Source: a virus. From it: a stretch of DNA of 30,201 nt. The notes below the pieces were generated by a model. The model was given only the letters and a program-made list of their open reading frames with translations. It was not told the origin of the DNA and searched no databases. Positions 8,080 through 15,661 of this stretch are shown here, in pieces. The position numbers and the translations under genes are program-made. The first letter of the stretch is position 1. Each line of letters begins with the position of its first letter. The stretch spans positions 1 to 30,201 of IMG/VR virus record IMGVR_UViG_3300035698_017862; one strand, 5' to 3'.

Positions 8080-8816
8080 TGGCTGGAACGCTTCATATCT
8101 GGGAGCAAGGTGGAACACTTGTTAAGTCAATTTCAATGACGGGTGTTCTTGATCAGCCGCGAGGGATTTGCTACCTTGGGCAAAGGCAGTTTTTGGCAAC
8201 ATCTACTGCAGACGTTAGTTATTTTCACTTAAGTGATGATCTAAGTTCGATGTACAAAACAAAGCAGATCGATGGCGTTAATTCTCAGATACCAGGGTCA
8301 AGTAAAGGACTTCGTGGGATATGTACAGATGGTCAGTTTTTTTACTGCGGGTACGCTGGTTTGATATCGATATCTGGTGGTGTTAGTCAGTTTACAATGG
8401 ACGATTTTACCTACATTAGATCTCCGTGGTCTAACTCAGTGACTGAGGTGAGATCAGTCTGTTACGATGGTCGTTATTTTTATGCAACGTCTCCGTCATT
8501 ACCACAACTGTTGGTTGTTCAATTTTCTTTTGATGCATCACCATCATTGGTTTTTGTTATTAGAAAAGGCGGTAATACGGATATTCTTAATGCGTTAGAG
8601 TTCAATGGAAAAGATTTCTTTTACGTAAATGATAATGTCCCAAGGGATCTTTATGTTGGTGATCGTGATGCCACCAACATAAGCGGTAATACATCTACTT
8701 TTAACTCCCTCGAAGATGTTACTTTTGCTCCGGCTGAGGATTTCATTACTTCGTCACACTCACTATGGGTGAGTGGTACTAATCAAAAATACATCATTGG
8801 GGTGGAAATATCGTAA
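8079..8816 (+). CDS. Five-repeat beta-propeller-like virion protein
   Basis: A 245-residue protein overlapping the stop of the fibre-like gene (TAATG). It is built from five similar units whose cores start near residues 28, 79, 125, 171 and 212 (RGICYLGQRQFL, RGICTDGQFFYC, RSVCYDGRYFYA, NALEFNGKDFFYV, EDVTFAPAEDFIT). The spacing of about 41-51 residues and the aromatic strands match blades of NHL/WD-type propellers. Three units carry a Cys in the same core position. No enzyme motif is seen. With the preceding fibre-like gene it may form a surface appendage that binds host glycan or protein. I do not know a named phage family for it. Confidence 0.6.
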   Translation: MAGTLHIWEQGGTLVKSISMTGVLDQPRGICYLGQRQFLATSTADVSYFHLSDDLSSMYKTKQIDGVNSQIPGSSKGLRGICTDGQFFYCGYAGLISISGGVSQFTMDDFTYIRSPWSNSVTEVRSVCYDGRYFYATSPSLPQLLVVQFSFDASPSLVFVIRKGGNTDILNALEFNGKDFFYVNDNVPRDLYVGDRDATNISGNTSTFNSLEDVTFAPAEDFITSSHSLWVSGTNQKYIIGVEIS

Positions 8817-8817
8817 T

Positions 8818-9165
8818 ATGGCACAAACAAAGATAAGAGAGATACGGATTTATAAGGTAACGAAAGATGTTGTTGCCAGTGTTTTAGCCCAATTCCTTCC
8901 AGGGTTAACTGGGTCTGACATTTTGGATATATCAGGCGGTAACGATTCAACGTTTCCTCATCAATTTGTGATTCTTGGCACGGTCACCACTCCAGCTACT
9001 GGCGTTGTGCAAGAGAACATAAAAAAGATTGATGTAGCGTCTGCTTTTATTGTTACTGAGTTGATACATCTTTTGGATAACTCGATCACAGTAGATCAAT
9101 TATTAAGCGTAAATATACCAGAATCGGACCCTACGAACATCTGGTTTACATTGGAGATTAGTTAA
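8818..9165 (+). CDS. Unknown small structural-region protein
   Basis: A 115-residue protein. A GTG at 8773 would give 15 extra residues but lies inside the previous gene. ATG 8818 sits one base after that gene's stop and fits the spacing of the cluster. The protein has an N-terminal strand (KIREIRIYKV), a Gly/Asp loop region and a C-terminal strand (IWFTLEIS) that resembles the ends of its neighbours. I do not recognise it. By position it may be an accessory of the fibre/propeller appendage. Confidence 0.6.
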   Translation: MAQTKIREIRIYKVTKDVVASVLAQFLPGLTGSDILDISGGNDSTFPHQFVILGTVTTPATGVVQENIKKIDVASAFIVTELIHLLDNSITVDQLLSVNIPESDPTNIWFTLEIS

Positions 9166-9341
9166 TGGAAGACAAGAATTACATCCTGACACGTGAAGAA
9201 TTACTGTGCCTTGTTAATTACCTTAAAGTGAGGCCGTATGACGAGGTTAGTCAACTAATTAAAATGCTTGCCTCATTAAAACAGGTTAATATCTTAGATA
9301 AAGAACCTGAAGAGAAACCAGAGGCTGAGGTAGATGCTTAA
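9165..9341 (+). CDS. Small acidic protein, 58 residues
   Basis: A 58-residue frame filling the space between two genes. ATG 9165 overlaps the previous stop (TAATG), has a GGAG ribosome site 8 bases upstream, and its stop overlaps the next start (ATG 9334) by 8 bases. It has two predicted helices (TREELLCLVNYLK and DEVSQLIKMLASLK) and an acidic tail (KEPEEKPEAEVDA). The tight fit at both ends supports it as real. Function unknown. Confidence 0.7.
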   Translation: MEDKNYILTREELLCLVNYLKVRPYDEVSQLIKMLASLKQVNILDKEPEEKPEAEVDA

Positions 9342-10212
9342 CTTCAAAGATGCGCCGAAAGTATTTTGGGATGATAACGGTTCCTTTAGCGATATATCAG
9401 CATCTATGCTGTCTTACTCTACTGATTCAGAGACAGTTGTTTTAGTGGCAGCTGACGATAAGCTCTACTTTGGTAAGGACAAGCCATTTTCAACAATGTT
9501 TATGGAAATGGCTACCGCTAACACCAATGCCACAGTTATGACGGTTAAGTATTACGACGAGGACACAAGCGCCTTTGCTGCAGTCACCGATCTAATAGAT
9601 GACACCAAGGGGTGTACAAGATCCGGCTTTATCCATTTCAGAAACCCTTCGAGAGATATTGCTTCAACGAGCTGGGCAACCACTACGATCAATTCCACCT
9701 CCCAATACTGGGTAGAAATTACCTTTAGTGCTGACTTCTCAGCCAGTACCGCTATTCAAGGATGGAACATTGTTTACTCAGATGACAATGATCTTAAGAG
9801 AATTTATCCAAACGTTTCTAACTACTTACCAAGTGGAACATCGAGCGGCATCTTGTTTCATGAGCAATCACGGATTGACATAGTTAATCAACTCAGACGA
9901 GACGGCAAGTTTAAGATCCGCCTAGGGTCATCCAATAACACCGGCCTTCCTGCGCAGATTGATGATTGGGATTTCCTAGACGTCAGAGAGATTAACCTTT
10001 GGTCCTCTCACCTAGCGCTAAGCTATTTATTTGATTCAGTATCTACAGACCCAGCGGATAACTTCACGCGGTTATCAGAGAAGCATATGTCCAAGGCCAA
10101 TGAGGCTAAAGACGTTTACTACCTCTCAATTGATCGAGATGACGACGGGACCGAGGATACTGCTGAGATTTTAGGGACTCAAAATGTTAGCGGGACAGTA
10201 GTGAGACGATGA
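9334..10212 (+). CDS. Putative head-tail connector/adaptor protein
   Basis: A 292-residue protein. The N-terminal two thirds is beta-rich (residues 1-160: LYFGKDKPFSTMFMEM, TVMTVKYYDED, YWVEITFSADFSAST). The C-terminal 100 residues are helical: DVREINLWSSHLALSYLFDSV, then a DPADNFTRLSEKHMSKANEA helix and a DRDDDGTEDTAE loop. That helical end resembles head-completion adaptors, in which a helical bundle docks on the portal. The next gene is the tail-terminator candidate, which fits a connector position. The beta domain in front is unusual for an adaptor and may be an extra surface domain. It overlaps the next gene by ATGA. Confidence 0.5.
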   Translation: MLNFKDAPKVFWDDNGSFSDISASMLSYSTDSETVVLVAADDKLYFGKDKPFSTMFMEMATANTNATVMTVKYYDEDTSAFAAVTDLIDDTKGCTRSGFIHFRNPSRDIASTSWATTTINSTSQYWVEITFSADFSASTAIQGWNIVYSDDNDLKRIYPNVSNYLPSGTSSGILFHEQSRIDIVNQLRRDGKFKIRLGSSNNTGLPAQIDDWDFLDVREINLWSSHLALSYLFDSVSTDPADNFTRLSEKHMSKANEAKDVYYLSIDRDDDGTEDTAEILGTQNVSGTVVRR

Positions 10213-10652
10213 GCGAAAGCAAAGACGGATTAACTGAGATTGCAAGCCAGGTATCTACTACCCTGGGTGCTACATATTCTGAGCATAAGCGTGCGTTTGA
10301 TCTTGAGTCTTTGTCTGCAACTGAGCTTAACCTTGGATATAGCGCAATATGGCAAGAGGGCACTGAGGATGTTGCAAGGGTAGTCGGTGGATTACGGATA
10401 ACGCGAAACGTCCAAGTCAATATAACTTATAGAACTTTTACACATGCCACAGACAACAAAACAAAAACGGTGATGAATACTGCTCTTGATAATGAAGAGA
10501 CTTTAATTCAGGCGCTAAGGTTGTATAATTTTAGTACAATCTCCGGTAGGATCTTAAACTTGATTACTACTGATGTTCAACCGTTTGTGACTGAGGCTGA
10601 CCATTTCTTGAAAAACGAGATTGTTTTACAAGTTTACTATGTAGTCCCATAA
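10209..10652 (+). CDS. Putative tail terminator/completion protein
   Basis: A 147-residue protein just before the tail tube gene. It has an N-terminal helix (GLTEIASQVSTTLG), a central strand region with VGGLRITRNVQVNITY, a helix with MNTALDNEETLIQALRLY and a final strand (NEIVLQVYYVVP). This alpha-beta plan, the length and the position fit gpU/gp17-type tail terminators, which cap the tail tube and join it to the head connector. Assigned by pattern and order only. Confidence 0.55.
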   Translation: MSESKDGLTEIASQVSTTLGATYSEHKRAFDLESLSATELNLGYSAIWQEGTEDVARVVGGLRITRNVQVNITYRTFTHATDNKTKTVMNTALDNEETLIQALRLYNFSTISGRILNLITTDVQPFVTEADHFLKNEIVLQVYYVVP

Positions 10653-10664
10653 CAGGAGAGAATT

Positions 10665-11843
10665 ATGGCCATCAATCAGATTAAAACGCAAACGATCGTC
10701 GCGGTCAATGCAGAGTCCACTGAAGGAACCTACGCTGTACCAGCTGACGCGAGCACTTATTACTTTCAGCCCATAGCTGACTCCATTGAAGTTAGTCCTA
10801 GTAAGGATTTACTAGATCGAAATCTAATGACTTCGGAGCTCAGTTCTGCCACACCTAGACTCGGACTTGAGGGCGTAACAGCCAGTGTCGGAGTTGAGCT
10901 TCGAGCTTCTGGAACTGAGGGTGAAGACCCTGATTTCGGACTGTTCTTAGAGTCATTACTGGGTGCAAGAAGACAGGTTACTTCTCAGTTCACAACAGGA
11001 ACAAGCCACACTACTTCAGTACTTAACGGAACATCTGTTAGCAGTACTTTTACTGTTGGTGACACGATCATTATCTTAGATAGTGGCGATCACACCATGC
11101 ATACAGTGACTGCAACTGACGCAAGTACTTTAACTTACTCGCCAGTACGGGGATCAGCTCCTGCTGATGCGGTTGCTGTTTCAAAATCAACTACTTATTA
11201 TCCTGCTCAAAGTGGACACAAGTCATTGTCTCTTTCTACTTACTGGGCAAATCAAATTAGAGAAGCTTCAATTGGATGCAAAGTAGCTTCAATGAGTCTT
11301 GAGAATTTCACTACCGGTTCAACGGCGCAAATGACGTTTGGACTAGAGGGATTGAGCTTCACAAGAATTGATGGGGCAGCACCTCACACACCGGCATACG
11401 ACGCCGCTCTTCCTCCAGTCCTCTTGAACGCTTGTATCTATATCGACGGAGTAGTCATTAGTGTTAATGACCTTGGATTGAGTGTTGCAAACACTGTCTC
11501 CTTTGTTAAAGACCTATGTAGCTCTACTGGAAAGACTGGATCAAGAATTACTAAGAGGGAAATCACAGGAACGTTGAACCCGTACATGGATGACACGACT
11601 TTTGCAAACTTCACTAAGTTCAAAAACGGGACAACGTTTGCATTGATCGCCCAAGCCTACACACCTAGTTCAACAACAGGTGAGATTGAGCTTGGAACAG
11701 GGGTTCAGTTCTACCTACCAAGTTGTTTGATTACAGAAGTTCCAATCGGAGATGTCGACGGTATTTTGACAGACAACATTAGCTTCACAGCTGGTGGTGG
11801 AACAGACGGTACAGGCGACGAAATCTATATCGGAATGGTGTAA
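10665..11843 (+). CDS. Major tail tube protein
   Basis: A 392-residue protein with a CAGGAGAG ribosome site. It opens with a typical tube-protein phrase (TIVAVNAESTEGTYAVPADAS) and contains many beta strands with a Ser/Thr-rich insertion at about residues 120-185 that may be a surface domain. It ends in ITEVPIGDVDGILTDNISFTAGG, a pattern common in tail tube proteins. It lies upstream of the frameshifted chaperone pair and the tape measure gene, the standard order in siphoviruses and myoviruses. No sheath gene is seen, so a non-contractile tail is expected. Confidence 0.82.
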   Translation: MAINQIKTQTIVAVNAESTEGTYAVPADASTYYFQPIADSIEVSPSKDLLDRNLMTSELSSATPRLGLEGVTASVGVELRASGTEGEDPDFGLFLESLLGARRQVTSQFTTGTSHTTSVLNGTSVSSTFTVGDTIIILDSGDHTMHTVTATDASTLTYSPVRGSAPADAVAVSKSTTYYPAQSGHKSLSLSTYWANQIREASIGCKVASMSLENFTTGSTAQMTFGLEGLSFTRIDGAAPHTPAYDAALPPVLLNACIYIDGVVISVNDLGLSVANTVSFVKDLCSSTGKTGSRITKREITGTLNPYMDDTTFANFTKFKNGTTFALIAQAYTPSSTTGEIELGTGVQFYLPSCLITEVPIGDVDGILTDNISFTAGGGTDGTGDEIYIGMV

Positions 11844-12296
11844 GTGGTTAAGATTTATCCAAAAGATACCCGAATTGATATTAAGGTTGGGGATATGGTT
11901 TTCCAGGTCTCTCCCCTTGGTGTTAACGAGAGGTTGAAGCTCTCCTCGCTCAAACGGATGAAAAGCGGCGAGGATCAGACCGTCATTGTGCAATACCTAT
12001 ACGAGACATTGCGACTGTCTTTAAAAGACGTATCGGGTATTGAGACTGAGTCAGGTCCATATAAACTAAGACGGGATGCGGAAGGTTTCGTTCATCCCGA
12101 TTGTATGGATGAGCTCTCCCAAGTTGTTGAATTGCCTGTTGTTGCTAGTGCAGCATCTAATCAGATGAATGGATTTGAACCTGAAACTGACCTAGAAGGC
12201 GTTGAGATTCGACTTGGCTCTGTAAAAAAAAATACAGACAAGACGAAAGAATCCCAGTCGGACTCCTCTACCTCACCAACAAAATCCAAGAAGTAA
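11844..12296 (+). CDS. Tail assembly chaperone, short form (lambda G-like)
   Basis: A 150-residue protein starting with GTG immediately after the tail tube stop. It lies between tube and tape measure genes, the place of the tail assembly chaperones that hold the tape measure protein during assembly. The N-terminus is a strand-rich domain (RIDIKVGDMVFQVSPLGVNERLKL). The last 25 residues after the slippery site are low-complexity Lys/Ser/Thr (KSQ, SPTKSKK), typical of a sequence that is simply what follows when no frameshift occurs. A nine-A run at 12224-12232 places codons as GTA AAA AAA AAT, so ribosomes can slip to the -1 frame and make the long form. Confidence 0.82.
   Translation: MVKIYPKDTRIDIKVGDMVFQVSPLGVNERLKLSSLKRMKSGEDQTVIVQYLYETLRLSLKDVSGIETESGPYKLRRDAEGFVHPDCMDELSQVVELPVVASAASNQMNGFEPETDLEGVEIRLGSVKKNTDKTKESQSDSSTSPTKSKK
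12224..12233 (+). promoter_or_regulatory. Programmed -1 ribosomal frameshift site
   Basis: Nine A's followed by T, read in the zero frame as GTA AAA AAA AAT. Both A-AAA-AAA (12224-12230) and A-AAA-AAT (12227-12233) are canonical X-XXY-YYZ slippery heptamers. The -1 frame has a stop at 12203-12205, just upstream, and is then open through to TAA at 12743-12745. No ATG, GTG or TTG occurs in it before 12347. This is the arrangement of lambda G/GT and many other tail chaperone pairs. Confidence 0.85.
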
Positions 12297-12745
12297 GCGA
12301 GCTTACGCAGTCAGAGTATCTTCATCTTAAAAGCTCCCTTGAGGCTGTGTATTCACCTAAGTTTAACTGCAACAAATGCCTCTCTCAGTTTCAAAGCAGA
12401 TCCGATGGAGATCAAATGCTTGAGAAGAGTAGAAAGCAAAAAGGATGTTTTGAGGCTAAGGATTACGCGGTGCATAGTGTTAAGGTTAATGAGTTAGACA
12501 GAATTTATTACACTAAGTGTCCTGGAAACTTTTTCTCAGAAGAGATTTACACGTTGCTTGAGATGCATGAGGCATACGAAAGGGGTATGTTACCTTTTAG
12601 TGGTGCCTATTGTGACCAGCCGTATAAGATCATCGAAGTTTTTAGAGTGATAGAAGGCGCTAAGCAGGATAAAATAAATCAAGCACAACGTGAATCAGCG
12701 AGTAAAGCAGGGGTAAATGGCCGAAAAAGTCACGATCGTCGTTGA
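12230..12745 (+). CDS. Tail assembly chaperone extension (T-like part, -1 frame)
   Basis: The -1 frame part of the chaperone fusion. If slippage occurs on the A run, the fused protein has about 300 residues: 129 from the short form and 171 from here. The segment just after the slip reads as normal protein (IPVGLLYLTNKIQEVSELTQ). A free-standing start would be GTG 12347, with a poor ribosome site. A CNKC pair at the beginning of that part, with later GC and TKCPGNFF cysteines, suggests a small zinc-binding fold. The helical C-terminus (LLEMHEAYERG) ends inside the tape measure gene, overlapping its start by 29 bases. In known systems the long form is made in small amounts and recruits tube protein to the tape measure. 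Confidence 0.8.
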   Translation, partial: KYRQDERIPVGLLYLTNKIQEVSELTQSEYLHLKSSLEAVYSPKFNCNKCLSQFQSRSDGDQMLEKSRKQKGCFEAKDYAVHSVKVNELDRIYYTKCPGNFFSEEIYTLLEMHEAYERGMLPFSGAYCDQPYKIIEVFRVIEGAKQDKINQAQRESASKAGVNGRKSHDRR

Positions 12746-14537
12746 GGGCGAAGGAAACATCACTGAGTTCCTGAAGACCGCAGAGAAAGCTACTAAAAGC
12801 TTTAATGGTTCTGCTGAAAAGGGATTTAAAAAGTCATCTCGTGCGTTTGATGTATTCAAGGGAACGCTTGCCTCGTCTGCTGTTACCAAGAGTTTTGAAG
12901 CACTCAATCGTGCAGCGAAAGCGTTATTCAAAACGTTTGTCACTGACGGTATCCGTGCAGCACAAGTTCAAGAAGATGCAATCAATCAACTGAACATTGC
13001 ATTAGTACAGTCCGGACAATTCACAGCCGAGACATCTAAAGAGCTTCAGGCTTATGCATCTGAACTTCAAAACACTACCAAGTTTGGTGATGAAGCGATT
13101 CTCAGCACTCAAGCAATCATTCAGTCTCTTGGTCAGCTTGATAAAGAAGGATTAAAGAAAGCAACAGCAGCTACCCTTGACTTATCAGCGGCACTTGGAA
13201 TTGATTTAAATGCAGCGACTATCTTGGTTGGTAAAGCAGCAACAGGTGAGGTCTCCTCATTTAGTCGGTACGGTTTAACGATTCAAAAAGGTGCAACAGT
13301 ATCTGAGACTTTCGCAAGAGCACTAGAAGGAATTAACTCTAAGTTTGGTGGAGCAGCAGCAGGACAAGTTAAAACATTCTCGGGTGCCATTCAGCAATTA
13401 GAGAATACGTTCGGCGATACCACTGAGATCTTCGGAAGTTTCGTAACAGAAAACCCTGCAGTTATCCTCGCATTTAGTGGGATTTCTAAAGGCTTAATAC
13501 AGCTTCAAAAGGTATTAATCTCAAACAGACCATTTCTAACTTCATTCATTACGGGCTTTGTCGAGTTTGCAATCAACCAGGGGCCAACGATACTCAGTGT
13601 TGCTGAATCGATCAACATTGCATTTACAAGAGTAGAACAAACTCTTCGTGGGTCAGCGATTGCGGTTGCTGGACTTAAGACAGGTTTTGACATTGCAGCT
13701 AATTCGATCAACAAACTAATCCCAGGTCAAGATGAGTCGGTCGCTGCAACAGAGAGACAAATTGAATCACAGTTTGCTTTTATCGCTGCACAAGAAGAAG
13801 CGATTGTTCGATCAGAAGAGGGATTGATCAGAAGGAAAACTCTTTTTGAAGAAGCTGCTGTTATTGAGGCTGAGTTTAGAACATCAACACTAGAGGCTAT
13901 TAACAACGTAGAAGAAAACGATGTCGCATCTCTTGAGAGAAGATCAGCAGCGAATAAGAAGTTACTCGATCAGCAAAAGAAAGATTTAACGATCTTTGAA
14001 AAGGCTGATAAGACAAGCGCCGAACAACGGATTGCAACCACTCAAGATTCTCTTGGTAGAATATCTACACTTCAACGAAGTTCAAACTCAACATTGTTTG
14101 CCATCGGTAAAGCAGCAGCTATTTCTCAAGCAACCATTGATGGAATCTTAGCTGTACAAAAGGTGTTAGCAACCATTCCATTCCCATTCAGTATTCCGAT
14201 CGCAGCACTCGTTGGTACAGCAACGGCTGTTAACGTTGCAAAGATTGCATCCACTCCACCGCCGGCATTCCAAACAGGTTCAGCCTTCGTTGAAGGACGA
14301 CCAGGTACAGACAATGTTCCTGCATTCTTAACCAGAGGTGAGAGAGTATTTACTACTGAGCAAAACAAAGACTTCACTAGCTTCTTAGAAGAAGAAAGAG
14401 GTACTCCGGCATTGATTGCATCCCTACTTGGTGGCATTCAAGGGAGTGGTACTCCGATTGTGATTAACATTGGTGGAAGACAACTAGTCAATACGATTAA
14501 CGACGAAATTAGAGCAGGAGCAGTGTTAACGGTATGA
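12717..14537 (+). CDS. Tape measure protein
   Basis: A 606-residue protein with a CAGGGG ribosome site, overlapping the chaperone frame. It sets tail length and is ejected ahead of DNA. It is mostly helical: Ala/Lys/Gln rich N-terminal half, a coiled-coil region near residues 340-470 with NNVEENDVASLERRS, then a hydrophobic segment (IPFPFSIPIAALVGTATAV). The C-terminal end carries the AFVEGRPGTDNVPAFLTRGE motif that I know from many tape measure proteins. By the usual rule of about 1.5 angstroms per residue the tail would be around 90 nm. No peptidoglycan hydrolase domain is seen. Confidence 0.9.
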   Translation: MAEKVTIVVEGEGNITEFLKTAEKATKSFNGSAEKGFKKSSRAFDVFKGTLASSAVTKSFEALNRAAKALFKTFVTDGIRAAQVQEDAINQLNIALVQSGQFTAETSKELQAYASELQNTTKFGDEAILSTQAIIQSLGQLDKEGLKKATAATLDLSAALGIDLNAATILVGKAATGEVSSFSRYGLTIQKGATVSETFARALEGINSKFGGAAAGQVKTFSGAIQQLENTFGDTTEIFGSFVTENPAVILAFSGISKGLIQLQKVLISNRPFLTSFITGFVEFAINQGPTILSVAESINIAFTRVEQTLRGSAIAVAGLKTGFDIAANSINKLIPGQDESVAATERQIESQFAFIAAQEEAIVRSEEGLIRRKTLFEEAAVIEAEFRTSTLEAINNVEENDVASLERRSAANKKLLDQQKKDLTIFEKADKTSAEQRIATTQDSLGRISTLQRSSNSTLFAIGKAAAISQATIDGILAVQKVLATIPFPFSIPIAALVGTATAVNVAKIASTPPPAFQTGSAFVEGRPGTDNVPAFLTRGERVFTTEQNKDFTSFLEEERGTPALIASLLGGIQGSGTPIVINIGGRQLVNTINDEIRAGAVLTV

Positions 14538-15661
14538 GCAGCTTAGACTTTAGAATCATCGACACGAATCAAGCTTTTGAAACAACAACCACAGTCACTG
14601 CGTCTAGTTCTAATAGTTCTTTTCCAGTTTCAAACATGACTGAATTTAGTAGGTCAAGAGTATGGCGAGCGTCTGGTAACTTCGTCATTGATGCAACAAA
14701 CAATGCGCTAGACTTCGGAGAGAACGGTGGTGGTGAGCAAAACGCTACTCTTGCCAGCGCGACTTATGCAGGTGGTGCTGCACTCGCTGTTCAAATAGCC
14801 ACACAGATCAATGCAACAGGCAGTGAGACGTATACGGTTACCTACAGCGCCTCAACAGGTAAGTTTATATTCACTCAGACAAGTGGAACCAGTTTAGAGC
14901 TTAAGTGGGCAAGCGGAACGAACACTGCAACGGCATGCGGTGCTGCATTAGGATTTGATACTACTGATGAAACTGGCGCTCAGACTTACACCTCAGATAA
15001 CGTTTCTCTTCATACCGAAGAATGGGTTTTACTTAATCTTGGGTCTGCTAAGAATATTGACTCTGTTGCTGTGTTATTTGATCCGATTGTAGGGGTCACT
15101 CTTTCTTCAACAGCAGTGGTCAAGATTCAAGCTAATGCATCTGATTCATGGGCATCACCATCCGTTGATCAAACGCTGACACTAGACACGAATGATAATG
15201 TCTACACTCACTTCTTTGCTACCAATCAAAACTTTCAATACTGGCGACTCAACATAGTTGATGCAGACAATTCAAACATCTACATCGAGGTGCCTAAGTT
15301 GATCGTTGCAAAGGGTACAGCGCTTACTCAAAACCCAGACATTGGATTCACCTATACTCTCAAAGACTTATCGAATATCAAGAAGACGGATTACGGTCAT
15401 CTCTATGCAGATGAATTCCCTAAGCTAAGAGGCTTTAAGTTTGACTACAAGAACATGACTTATGGAGATGTTGAGACACTCCTCGATATCTTTAGAGTAG
15501 TGGGAAAGACCAGACCGATTGCCATATCAGTCGACTCTCAAGAGGCTCTATTCGATAAGGATCAAATGTTTTTGTACGGTGTATTCACAGGGGATTTCTC
15601 AACCAAGCATGTGATCACGACAATCTTTGATACGGGCATTGCTGTTGAGGAGACGATCTAG
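14534..15661 (+). CDS. Distal tail-like protein with beta-domain insertions
   Basis: A 375-residue protein overlapping the tape measure stop (ATGA). Residues about 1-45 are an N-terminal region with SFPVSNMTEFSRSRVWR. Residues about 60-145 hold a small beta module (LAVQIATQINATGSETYTVTYSASTG) often found inserted in phage tail proteins. Residues about 150-260 resemble a discoidin-like jelly roll (WVLLNLGSAKNIDSVAVLF, FQYWRLNIVDADN). The C-terminal 110 residues (KLRGFKFDYKNMTYGDVETLL, ending FDTGIAVEETI) look like a tail-hub scaffold. Position between tape measure and tail tip supports a distal tail or baseplate-hub role. The jelly roll may bind host glycans. Confidence 0.65.
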   Translation: MSSLDFRIIDTNQAFETTTTVTASSSNSSFPVSNMTEFSRSRVWRASGNFVIDATNNALDFGENGGGEQNATLASATYAGGAALAVQIATQINATGSETYTVTYSASTGKFIFTQTSGTSLELKWASGTNTATACGAALGFDTTDETGAQTYTSDNVSLHTEEWVLLNLGSAKNIDSVAVLFDPIVGVTLSSTAVVKIQANASDSWASPSVDQTLTLDTNDNVYTHFFATNQNFQYWRLNIVDADNSNIYIEVPKLIVAKGTALTQNPDIGFTYTLKDLSNIKKTDYGHLYADEFPKLRGFKFDYKNMTYGDVETLLDIFRVVGKTRPIAISVDSQEALFDKDQMFLYGVFTGDFSTKHVITTIFDTGIAVEETI

